The notes beneath the pieces were generated by a model. The model saw only the letters and a list, made by a program, of their open reading frames with translations. It did not search any database and was not told the DNA's origin. Both the position numbers and the translations under genes were made by a program. DNA of 64,000 nt from GCA-2697345 sp045565015 (GTDB taxonomy: Bacteria > Pseudomonadota > Alphaproteobacteria > Rhodobacterales > Rhodobacteraceae). The stretch is from contig JBJLGD010000033.1 of the NCBI GenBank assembly GCA_045565015.1, positions 56,641-120,640 on the forward strand. The letters run 5' to 3'. Every line of letters starts with the position of its first letter. Position 1 is the stretch's first letter. Below, piece after piece: positions 1 to 7,451 of the stretch.

Positions 1-497
1 CCATGGTGGACATCAAAATCAACAACGGCAACTTTAGGTAACTTATGATGATCTAATGCGTATTTAGCCGCAATAGATACATTACCAAAAAGACAAAACC
101 CCATCGAGGTTTCTTTTTCAGCATGATGCCCAGGGGGCCTTGTCACAACAAAAACATTATTTGCCTGATCGGTCATTACTAAATCAACTGCTTTTATAAT
201 CCCTCCAACACCCCTCATAGCTGCAGGAAGCGAGCCCGCTGACATGAATGTATCAGGGTCCAAAGCTACAAAACCATCAACAGGGGATTTTTGCTTTAAA
301 TTGTCCAAGTACTCAATTGGGTGAACACGTAATATATCAGTTTCACTTCCCTCAGGCGCGTCTAATCTTACCAAGTCGGGATCCTTAAAATTTTTTAAAG
401 AATCCATTATACTGATAAGTCTGTCAACTCGTTCAGGATGGTTCTCAGGCGTAACATGCTTCAAGCAATCCGAGTGAGAAATTAAGACTGTTGCCAT
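1..497 (-). CDS. Histone deacetylase family protein (AcuC-like), N-terminal part
   Basis: The gene runs off the left edge, so only about the first 165 residues are visible. The reading begins MATVLISHSDCLKHVTPENH and carries the class II/AcuC-type landmarks: HPERVDR near residue 20, RPPGHHAE near residue 120 and DFDVHHG at the window edge, the last two holding the zinc/active-site Asp and His residues. The family are zinc amidohydrolases that remove acetyl groups from proteins, polyamines or small amides; the substrate here is unknown. The ATG has an AAAGG Shine-Dalgarno 9 nt upstream and lies 18 nt after the response-regulator stop, so the gene is probably the third of a petP-petR-HDAC transcription unit. 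Confidence 0.88.
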   Translation of the reverse strand, partial: MATVLISHSDCLKHVTPENHPERVDRLISIMDSLKNFKDPDLVRLDAPEGSETDILRVHPIEYLDNLKQKSPVDGFVALDPDTFMSAGSLPAAMRGVGGIIKAVDLVMTDQANNVFVVTRPPGHHAEKETSMGFCLFGNVSIAAKYALDHHKLPKVAVVDFDVHH

Positions 498-515
498 TAA
501 ATAATACCTTTCTAG

Positions 516-1225
516 TTAATCTGGTGATAACATATAACCAGACCCTCTTACGGTCTGAATGTAGCGAGGCTGTTTCGAATCAATTTCAATTTTTCTTCGT
601 AATCGAGTTACTTGTACATCAACAGCACGTTCCTGTGCTTGACCTTTACCCCTACCAAGATCTTCTACTAACTTTGACCGCGTGATTGGCTCTCTAACAT
701 TTTTCGAAAAAATCCGCATAAGCGCTATTTCTGTCGTGGTCAATTTAATCAAAGCATCACCCTTCCAAAGCTCACCCCTTGCTGTATCATATGTTATCTC
801 TCCTAAGAATAACGATTCTGGTACCTCCGTTATTTCTTTTTGACGAGTAACTCGCCTTAATATCGAATTAATACGTAACAATAGTTCTTCGGGTTCGAAT
901 GGTTTAGCCAAATAATCATCCGCCCCAGCCTGTAAACCCATAATTCTATCTGAGCTTTCTCCTTTCGCAGTTAAAAGTAAAATGGGAGTATTATCATCTT
1001 TTCGTATTTCTGCTGTAAATTGGATCCCACTATCACCAGGCATCATTACATCTAAAACTATTAGGTCAAACTTGAATGCCATCACTAAGCCTCTTGCATG
1101 CTCAGCGTTAGTGGCAACACTGGTCCAATACCCGTTTTGAATTAGAAACTTTTTAGTAAACTTCTAATTCGCTGATCGTCATCAACTACTAGTATGTGAC
1201 AGCTATCTGGACTGATTTTAACCAC
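516..1225 (-). CDS. petR: OmpR/PetR-type response regulator, apparently frameshifted
   Basis: Two-component response regulator. The receiver part shows VVDDD (acidic pocket), LIVLDVMMPG (phospho-acceptor Asp) and LLTAKG; the C-terminal winged helix ends in RLRRKIEIDSKQPRYIQTVRGSGYML. The most natural start is a GTG at 1225 with AGGAG upstream, 12 nt after the MarR stop, but that frame hits TAA after LLKSF near 1144. The rest of the receiver (FLIQNGYWTSVATNAEHARG) continues one frame over, and the intact downstream frame can begin only at GTG 1085 (189 aa), which lacks the first beta strand. The shift lies at a run of five A on the coding strand (1150-1154), so it is an assembly error, a real indel, or slippage. 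Gene order matches PetP/PetR-type pairs. Confidence 0.75.
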
Positions 1226-1237
1226 CAGTTATTTCTC

Positions 1238-1744
1238 CTATTCTCCTAAAAGGTTTTCGAAACGTACTTTAACATCTCTATCCATTAACTTTTCTAATAC
1301 GTTTCTAAATCCTAAAACTGCTTCCGACCCCGCCTTCCTATAGGCTTCACCCATCCGTTGCCTTTGAGCTTTTGATAGTTGCCTTTCAAGTTTGAGACCA
1401 TCTGGAGTTAAAACTAGGTGTCTTTCTCGTTTATCTACTTCCCCAATTTTACTTTTTACCAAGCCATCTTCAATTAGTTTTCTTAAAACTCTATTTAATG
1501 ATTGTTTGGTAACTCCAAGGATATCCAAAAGATTATTTACAGTTGTTCCTGGGCATCTATCTATAAAATGAATGGCTCTATGATGCGCTCGACCGTAGGA
1601 GTATCCCGCGAGTATTTTATCTGGGTCAGACGTGAATCCTCTGTAAGCAAAAAACATTGCCTCAATACCACGTCTTAATTCGTCATCTCTTGAGACATCA
1701 TCACTGCGTAAATGACCATTAATTTTATCGTCAGGCTTTTCCAT
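1238..1744 (-). CDS. petP: MarR family transcriptional regulator (PetP-like)
   Basis: A 168-residue MarR-type winged-helix repressor. The helix-turn-helix lies at about residues 70-100 (TVNNLLDILGVTKQSLNRVL), followed by a wing with KRERHLVLTPDG, the usual DxRxxxLxLT-like motif. Its N-terminal extension and coupling to a downstream OmpR-type regulator resemble PetP of Rhodobacter, which works with PetR on the cytochrome bc1 operon. That assignment comes from family and context; no bc1 genes are visible here. It is divergent from ilvE with an inverted repeat between them that could be its operator. The response regulator starts 12 nt after its stop. Confidence 0.85.
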   Translation of the reverse strand: MEKPDDKINGHLRSDDVSRDDELRRGIEAMFFAYRGFTSDPDKILAGYSYGRAHHRAIHFIDRCPGTTVNNLLDILGVTKQSLNRVLRKLIEDGLVKSKIGEVDKRERHLVLTPDGLKLERQLSKAQRQRMGEAYRKAGSEAVLGFRNVLEKLMDRDVKVRFENLLGE

Positions 1745-1778
1745 ATTACTAAATTCTCCATAACATAAAATGAACTTT

Positions 1779-1797
1779 ATGTCAGTGTTATTGACAT
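1779..1797. promoter_or_regulatory. Inverted repeat between petP-like gene and ilvE (candidate operator)
   Basis: ATGTCA and TGACAT form perfect 6-bp arms around a 7-bp spacer in the 163-bp divergent region. The right arm overlaps a TTGACA hexamer at 1791-1796 that could serve as a -35 box toward ilvE, and the opposite strand has CTGACA with TATGGA 17 bp further on toward the regulator. The position and size suit a MarR-family dimer site that would autoregulate the regulator gene. This is inference from symmetry and position only. Confidence 0.4.
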
Positions 1798-1907
1798 TTC
1801 AAGAAACGAATGTTAGCAAATTCTGGCTTTGAGTAATATTATGTCTTTTAATTACTTAAACTGGGTAATAAATGAAAAGATATATTTTAAAATAAAGGGG
1901 CTTACTA

Positions 1908-2777
1908 ATGACTGCTGCATATGACAATCGCGAAGGGCTAATCTGGATGGATGGCCAACTTATTGACTGGAAAGCCGCCAATATCCACATATTAACCCAT
2001 GCTATGCATTACGCATCGTCAGTTTTCGAAGGAGAAAGGTGCTATAATGGAAAAATATTTAAATCACGGAAGCACTCAGAAAGATTAAAATACTCTGCAA
2101 AGTCAATAGATTTTGAAATACCATACTCAATTGATGAAATTGAAGCGGCAAAAAATAAAGTGTTAGCTGAAAATAAGCTTGATGAAGCATACGTACGAGC
2201 AATAGCTTGGAGAGGTGCAGGAGAAGATATGGGGGTTGCCTCTGCTAAAAACCCGGTTCGTTTGGCTATAGCTGCTTGGGAATGGGGTGCATACTATGGT
2301 GAGGCTAAAATGAAAGGTGCTAAACTAGACATATCGAAATGGAAACGCCCATCACCAGAGACAATACCATGTGATGCTAAAGCTGCGGGTCTATATATGA
2401 TCTGTACAATGTCAAAGCATGCAGCTGAAGCAAAAGGATGTTCAGACGCAATGATGTTTGACTATAGAGGATATATAGCCGAGGCTACTGGAGCTAATAT
2501 ATTTTTCGTGAAAGATGGAGAAGTACATACTCCAAAACCTGATTGTTTTTTGAATGGTTTGACTCGTCAGACGGTTATAGAAATGCTGGAAGAGAGAAAT
2601 GTAACGGTACATGAGAGGCATATCCAGCCAGGTGAACTAGAAAGTTTCGAACAATGTTGGCTAACCGGTACTGCTGCTGAGATAACCCCAGTAGGAGAAA
2701 TTGGAGATTACAACTTTGAAGTGGGAAACCTAACCAGAGACATATCTGATTCATATGAAAAGCTTGTACGGATTTAA
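1908..2777 (+). CDS. ilvE: Branched-chain amino acid aminotransferase
   Basis: A 289-residue class IV PLP aminotransferase that interconverts valine, leucine and isoleucine with their 2-oxo acids in the cytoplasm. Visible landmarks are HYASSVFEGERCYNG near the N-terminus, the PLP lysine in CDAKAAGLYM (about residue 160), EATGANIFFV (the phosphate-pocket region) and LTGTAAEITPV near the C-terminus. Length is normal for the family (about 290-300). It is transcribed alone, divergent from the PetP-like regulator. It works in the same pathway as the leuCDB genes about 10 kb away. Confidence 0.96.
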   Translation: MTAAYDNREGLIWMDGQLIDWKAANIHILTHAMHYASSVFEGERCYNGKIFKSRKHSERLKYSAKSIDFEIPYSIDEIEAAKNKVLAENKLDEAYVRAIAWRGAGEDMGVASAKNPVRLAIAAWEWGAYYGEAKMKGAKLDISKWKRPSPETIPCDAKAAGLYMICTMSKHAAEAKGCSDAMMFDYRGYIAEATGANIFFVKDGEVHTPKPDCFLNGLTRQTVIEMLEERNVTVHERHIQPGELESFEQCWLTGTAAEITPVGEIGDYNFEVGNLTRDISDSYEKLVRI

Positions 2778-2956
2778 AGTGTTAAGTAGTTTGAGAGAGC
2801 AATTAAAGAGTTAATATTTTAGTGAACCATATTTATTTAAAAAATTAGAAAATTCATTTTTTTAATAATCTTTAAATCTAAAGTTCTTTCCAAAATATGT
2901 TTAAAACACCCATACTCAACTTGATTTTATAATAATCAGAAGTAATTATACTAATT

Positions 2957-3301
2957 ATGATCGAAAATAATAATCCAGTTCTTTTTAATACAAAATCTTA
3001 CGAAAAGATATCTTTTGATAAAAAAGAGCTTGGTATAATTTTATCGATATATGGTAGAATGGTAGCGATAGGTGAATGGCGAGATTATGGAATTTCTATG
3101 TTACGCCATAGAGCAGTTTTTTCAATATTCCGCCGAACCGCAGAGTTTCCAATATATACAATCGAAAAAAATCCAAAGCTTGGTACTAAAAACCAGCTTT
3201 ATAGTGTAGTGGGAATGGACGGCAGAATACTGAAAAGAGGGTCTAATTTAAAAAATGTTTTGCAGGTTTTAGAGAAAAAATTGATAAGAAGCGTCAGTTA
3301 G
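2957..3301 (+). CDS. DUF2794 family protein
   Basis: A 114-residue soluble protein with the diagnostic DUF2794 core: FDKKELGIILSIYGRMVA, GEWRDYGI, RAVFSIFRRTAEFPIYTIEK and GRILKRGSNLKNVLQVLE. The family is small, found mostly in alphaproteobacteria, and has no proven function. The last 4 nt overlap the converging NlpC/P60 gene. The 179-nt gap upstream is AT-rich and holds nothing I can name. Confidence 0.9.
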   Translation: MIENNNPVLFNTKSYEKISFDKKELGIILSIYGRMVAIGEWRDYGISMLRHRAVFSIFRRTAEFPIYTIEKNPKLGTKNQLYSVVGMDGRILKRGSNLKNVLQVLEKKLIRSVS

Positions 3302-4122
3302 AGACGCCTTACGGTTGTAATTTTCCCTCCACTACTACCCTCTATTCTATTTTTTGCTGATTGGAAATCTTCTTCAACAACTGACATATGAAAGGCGTTG
3401 GCGTGTAGAAGTATGTTTTTTTCACTTAAAATTCCAACATGGCCTTTCCAAAACACTAAATCTCCTTTTTCAGCATCTTGAACATTAATACGTTTACCAA
3501 CTAAAAATTCCTGCATATCTGTATCTCTAGGACAGCTAATACCACAACTATGTAGGGCCGTTTGAACCAAACCAGAGCAATCAACTCCTTTTCTGGAGCA
3601 CCCCCCCCAAAGGTAAGGAGTATTTAGGAAAAGCCTAGAAACATTGATATAATCCGAAAGTTTAGTTTTCAGTTTTTTGAGGTGGCAGCTAGGTATAAAT
3701 CCACCATTAGTTAATTCAGCCCAAACGCCGTCGTCGTTTTTAACTTCCACCATTCCACCAAGGTAGAGTTCGCTTATTTCCTTTTTTTTAAAATTATCTT
3801 CAAAGTACAAAGTGCTTCCAGAGACACTTACCCAATGGGTTATCTTTGACTGCGGTCTAAGTGAGTTACCGTTGACATAACCACAATAATTATCTTTCTC
3901 AACCTGAACATACGCAAAGCCTTTTACATTCTCAAAAACCCTTACCCTATCCCCTAAAAATAATTGTGAAACTCGCTCTCCTTCTGGAGAGCTTAGTAAA
4001 TCTACAATTCCTGAGCTACATTCCTTTATAACCCCATTTGAAAAGGACTTGCTTTTTACTTTTCCCTTCAGATACATTGCAGCTACTCGTCCGTTCGCTG
4101 GAGTAATACGAGGATCCATCAT
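3298..4122 (-). CDS. NlpC/P60 family peptidoglycan endopeptidase with SH3-like domains
   Basis: A 274-residue protein. Two bacterial SH3-like segments (about residues 30-80 and 95-145) are followed by an NlpC/P60 cysteine peptidase with the catalytic Cys in GVDCSGLVQ (about residue 180), the His in KGHVGIL (about 228) and a third polar position in LLHANAFHMS. The family cleaves gamma-D-Glu-diaminopimelate bonds in muropeptides. No signal peptide is visible, which suits a cytoplasmic role in murein recycling. The start overlaps the stop of the upstream M17 peptidase (ATGA), so the two are translationally coupled; this pairing recurs in alphaproteobacteria. Confidence 0.9.
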   Translation of the reverse strand: MMDPRITPANGRVAAMYLKGKVKSKSFSNGVIKECSSGIVDLLSSPEGERVSQLFLGDRVRVFENVKGFAYVQVEKDNYCGYVNGNSLRPQSKITHWVSVSGSTLYFEDNFKKKEISELYLGGMVEVKNDDGVWAELTNGGFIPSCHLKKLKTKLSDYINVSRLFLNTPYLWGGCSRKGVDCSGLVQTALHSCGISCPRDTDMQEFLVGKRINVQDAEKGDLVFWKGHVGILSEKNILLHANAFHMSVVEEDFQSAKNRIEGSSGGKITTVRRL

Positions 4123-5513
4123 ATTTTCAAAATATTAGGAAGCGCGTCAAAAATAGCTCTAGCTCCCATACCTACTCCACCTTTTGGCTTTCCTGGGGAA
4201 TGTGAAGGCTGCCATGTATAAATATCAAAATGGGCAAATATTTTAGCTTTTTCAACAAACCTTCTTAAGAAAAGTGCTGCTGTTATTGAACCCGCAAAAC
4301 CTCCTCCTGGGGCGTTATCTAAATCAGCAATGCCCGGTTCTATTAAAGGTTCATAAGGTGTATGAAAGGGCATCCGCCAAACAGGGTCTCTAACTCTATG
4401 TGCAGCTTCAGTTAATAAATTTGAAAAATAATCATCGTCCGAAAAAAAGGGAGCTAAATCTGTACCTACTGCCACACGCGCTGCGCCTGTCAATGTAGCC
4501 ATACAAATTAATAAATCTGGCGCTTCTTCATCTGCATACGCTAGAGCATCAGCTAAAACTAACCTTCCCTCTGCATCAGTATTATTAATCTCTACTGTTA
4601 ACCCCTTTCTAGAGGTTAATATATCTTTTGGTCTAAACGAATTAGAGGATATTGAATTCTCGACGGCTGGTATAAGTAATCTTAATCTAATTGGTAAATT
4701 TTCGGCCATTATCATATGAGACAATCCAATAGCATTTGCCGCACCACCCATATCTTTTTTCATTAGAGCCATTCCGGGTCCCGATTTAATATTCAAACCC
4801 CCGGTGTCAAAACAGACACCTTTACCAACTAACGTTAGCGTTGGTCCCTTATTGCCCCACCTCATCTCTATTAACCTTGGAGGTTTTATAGAGGCTCGTC
4901 CAACAGCGTGTATCATAGGAAAATTGCTGTCTAAGAGTTGGTCACCACAAATAGACTTTGTAGAGGCACCATGTATTTTTGCCAAACTATTTACAAATTC
5001 TTCTAATTCTTTAGGTCCCATCTCATTTGCTGGTGTGTTAACTAAATCTCGAGTTATAACTTCACCCTGAGCTATTTTCTCAATTCTTAATGAATTGATT
5101 CCATCGGGTTTTACCAACGCTGCCATTTTGTTTTCTTTATTTAAATAATTTGTAAAAGCATATTGGGATAAAAGCCAACCTAGAGAATGCTCCCCTAACT
5201 CTAATTCATTATGTTTTGATTCAATTTTATATTTAATGTGTGGCAATTTATTTGTAGAGCCACCCAAAGTAAATCTTTCTCTATTACGGGCCGCCCTATC
5301 ACCTAATCCAATTAAAATACTCTCTAAATTTCCTAAACTATCTGGAACTAAACAAACTTCTTGAGACCTTGCAGTGAAGTCGTTCGAACGAATCCATTTT
5401 TTTATCATCTTATTTTGTAGCTTTAACCATTTATCAAATTCTTCAGCTTTAATTAGATGAATAGGGCAAGCATCACTACTACTTGAAGCAAATTTAAATT
5501 TTCGAAAATTCAT
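4119..5513 (-). CDS. M17 leucyl aminopeptidase family protein
   Basis: A 464-residue cytosolic metallo-aminopeptidase that releases N-terminal residues from peptides. The catalytic C-terminal domain carries LVGKGVCFDTGGLNIK (metal and active-site Lys), KKDMGGAA and the M17 signature NTDAEGRLVLADAL with its metal-binding Asp and Glu; the N-terminal third is a poorly conserved regulatory domain. Length is slightly short of classical PepA (about 500) and closer to the PepB-like alphaproteobacterial members. The ATG follows a G-rich stretch acting as Shine-Dalgarno, and the stop overlaps the NlpC/P60 start. Confidence 0.93.
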   Translation of the reverse strand: MNFRKFKFASSSSDACPIHLIKAEEFDKWLKLQNKMIKKWIRSNDFTARSQEVCLVPDSLGNLESILIGLGDRAARNRERFTLGGSTNKLPHIKYKIESKHNELELGEHSLGWLLSQYAFTNYLNKENKMAALVKPDGINSLRIEKIAQGEVITRDLVNTPANEMGPKELEEFVNSLAKIHGASTKSICGDQLLDSNFPMIHAVGRASIKPPRLIEMRWGNKGPTLTLVGKGVCFDTGGLNIKSGPGMALMKKDMGGAANAIGLSHMIMAENLPIRLRLLIPAVENSISSNSFRPKDILTSRKGLTVEINNTDAEGRLVLADALAYADEEAPDLLICMATLTGAARVAVGTDLAPFFSDDDYFSNLLTEAAHRVRDPVWRMPFHTPYEPLIEPGIADLDNAPGGGFAGSITAALFLRRFVEKAKIFAHFDIYTWQPSHSPGKPKGGVGMGARAIFDALPNILKI

Positions 5514-5655
5514 TGTAGTATTACCCCCTGATAATCCTTAAAAGCTAACTTAAGAAACGAACTGACCTCTCATTAAGAACTTTAGAATACTGGTATTGAT
5601 TAAAACCACAATACTCAACTAATATAACCAATAGTTAGGAGGGAGAGTAATATAG

Positions 5656-6300
5656 ATGACTACAAAACCGTTACCAAGCTATCTTATAGAGCGTTATTAT
5701 GGTTGGAAAGCTAACGGCTATTCCGAAAATAAGGCCTGGTATAGAAAATTAGCTGCAGAGGGACAGCATCCTCGCGCGATGGTAATATCTTGCTGTGACA
5801 GCAGGGTGCATGTGACCTCTATATTTGGGGCAGAGCAGGGAGAGTTTTTTATACATAGGAATATAGCTAACCTTGTGCCACCCTTTTCTCCAAACCAAGA
5901 CTATCATGGAACATCTGCCGCTATTGAGTATGCGGTGACTGCTCTTAATATTTCTAATATTATAGTTCTTGGGCACTCCAACTGTGGGGGAGTTAATGGT
6001 TGTCATGATATGTGTTCAGGTAAAGCCCCAGAGTTAGAAAAAGAAACGAGTTTTATTGGAAGATGGATGGATATCCTACGACCAGGTTTCGAAAATGTAA
6101 AACATATTTTAGATGAAGATGATAGGAAGAGAGCCTTAGAAAAACAAGCAGTTTTGATATCTTTAGAAAATTTAAAAACGTTTCCTTTCATAAAAGATGC
6201 CATGGAAAAAGAAATGCTAACCCTCCATGGACTGTGGACAGATATTGGAAAAGGTGATCTTGAACATTACATTGAGGGCCAAGGGTTTATACTTATTTAG
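5656..6300 (+). CDS. Beta-class carbonic anhydrase
   Basis: A 214-residue zinc enzyme that interconverts CO2 and bicarbonate. The zinc ligands are plain: C47 in CCDSRV, with the Asp48/Arg50 dyad, and H107 and C110 in GHSNCGGV. IEYAVTALN between them is also typical. A strong AGGAGGGAG stretch sits upstream of the ATG. It likely supplies bicarbonate to carboxylases; no SulP transporter is attached. Its last 8 nt overlap the end of the converging asd gene. Confidence 0.95.
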   Translation: MTTKPLPSYLIERYYGWKANGYSENKAWYRKLAAEGQHPRAMVISCCDSRVHVTSIFGAEQGEFFIHRNIANLVPPFSPNQDYHGTSAAIEYAVTALNISNIIVLGHSNCGGVNGCHDMCSGKAPELEKETSFIGRWMDILRPGFENVKHILDEDDRKRALEKQAVLISLENLKTFPFIKDAMEKEMLTLHGLWTDIGKGDLEHYIEGQGFILI

Positions 6301-7315
6301 CTTCTAAAACTTTTGATACGTAAGTCTCCGCTATTTGAACAGCGTTTAACGCTGCTCCTTTTCTCAAGTTATCAGAAACAGTCCATAAATTTAAACCATT
6401 TTTAATTGTTCTGTCTTGCCTTATCCGACTGACAAATGTTGCATAATCACCAACACACTCAATAGGTGTAACATAACCTCCAGATTCACGCTTGTCGATA
6501 ACCATGACGCCAGGCGCACTTCTAAGGAGTTCTCGCGCTTTTTCTTCGCTCAAAAATTTCTCAAATTCGATATTTACCGCCTCGGAATGCCCAACAAAAA
6601 CTGGGACCCGAACACAAGTTGCGGTTAGAGATATTCTCTGATCAAGTATTTTTTTTGTTTCGGCAACCATTTTCCATTCTTCTTTGGTTGAACCGTCCTC
6701 TAAAAATACGTCAATGTGAGGGATAACATTAAAAGCAATTTTCTTAGGATAGATATTTGGTGAAACTTCTTGCCCAGGCACATAGACACCTTTTGTTTGA
6801 TCCCATAATTCGTCTATTCCCTCTTTCCCTGAACCGGATACAGATTGATAAGTACTAACAACTATTCTCTTTATCGTTGCTACATCGTGTAGCGGTTTTA
6901 TGGCTACTAAAAGTTGTGAGGTAGAGCAATTTGGATTAGAAATGATATTTTTGTTTTTATAATCAAAAATAGCATCTGGATTTACCTCGGGTACTATCAA
7001 TGGAATCTCAGGGTCGTATCTATATAGTGATGAATTATCTATAACCAAGCATCCTGCCTTAGCTGCTCGGGGTGCTTGTATCTTTGTAGCTTCGGATCCA
7101 ATTGCAAAAAGAGCCATATCAAAAGAGGAGAAGTCAAAGGTTTCAAGATCTTTTATTTTTAACGTTTTCTCACCAAAACTCACTTCAGTACCAACTGATC
7201 TACGGCTTGCTAAGGCCTCAATTTGTTCAATTGGAAAATTACGCTCCGCCAATATATTTAACATTTCGCGACCGACACTTCCCGTGGCACCAACTACAGC
7301 AATTTTATAACTCAT
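6293..7315 (-). CDS. asd: Aspartate-semialdehyde dehydrogenase
   Basis: A 340-residue NADPH-dependent enzyme that reduces L-aspartyl-4-phosphate to the semialdehyde, the branch point to lysine/diaminopimelate, threonine and methionine. The Rossmann start VVGATGSVGREML, the catalytic cysteine in ISNPNCSTSQ (about residue 130), VSGSGKEGIDEL and the C-terminal DNLRKGAALNAVQIAE are all present, and length is normal. Its first base is 136 nt from the divergent ABC transporter gene. Confidence 0.97.
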   Translation of the reverse strand: MSYKIAVVGATGSVGREMLNILAERNFPIEQIEALASRRSVGTEVSFGEKTLKIKDLETFDFSSFDMALFAIGSEATKIQAPRAAKAGCLVIDNSSLYRYDPEIPLIVPEVNPDAIFDYKNKNIISNPNCSTSQLLVAIKPLHDVATIKRIVVSTYQSVSGSGKEGIDELWDQTKGVYVPGQEVSPNIYPKKIAFNVIPHIDVFLEDGSTKEEWKMVAETKKILDQRISLTATCVRVPVFVGHSEAVNIEFEKFLSEEKARELLRSAPGVMVIDKRESGGYVTPIECVGDYATFVSRIRQDRTIKNGLNLWTVSDNLRKGAALNAVQIAETYVSKVLEAK

Positions 7316-7451
7316 TTTTTCGGATCCTAATAATTATATAACAAAAGCCTAATAACTCTTTGTAACTCTAGGGGAAAGCAAGAATCTAGTTTATCTTGCT
7401 GTTTAGTGGTAATCCAAGGTAAAGGGATATAAAAAAGGATGAAACTGAAAA

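Noticed and set aside
2820..2880. A/T-only inverted repeat after ilvE as a terminator
   Set aside because: The symmetry is only A-runs against T-runs, expected in AT-rich spacer DNA.
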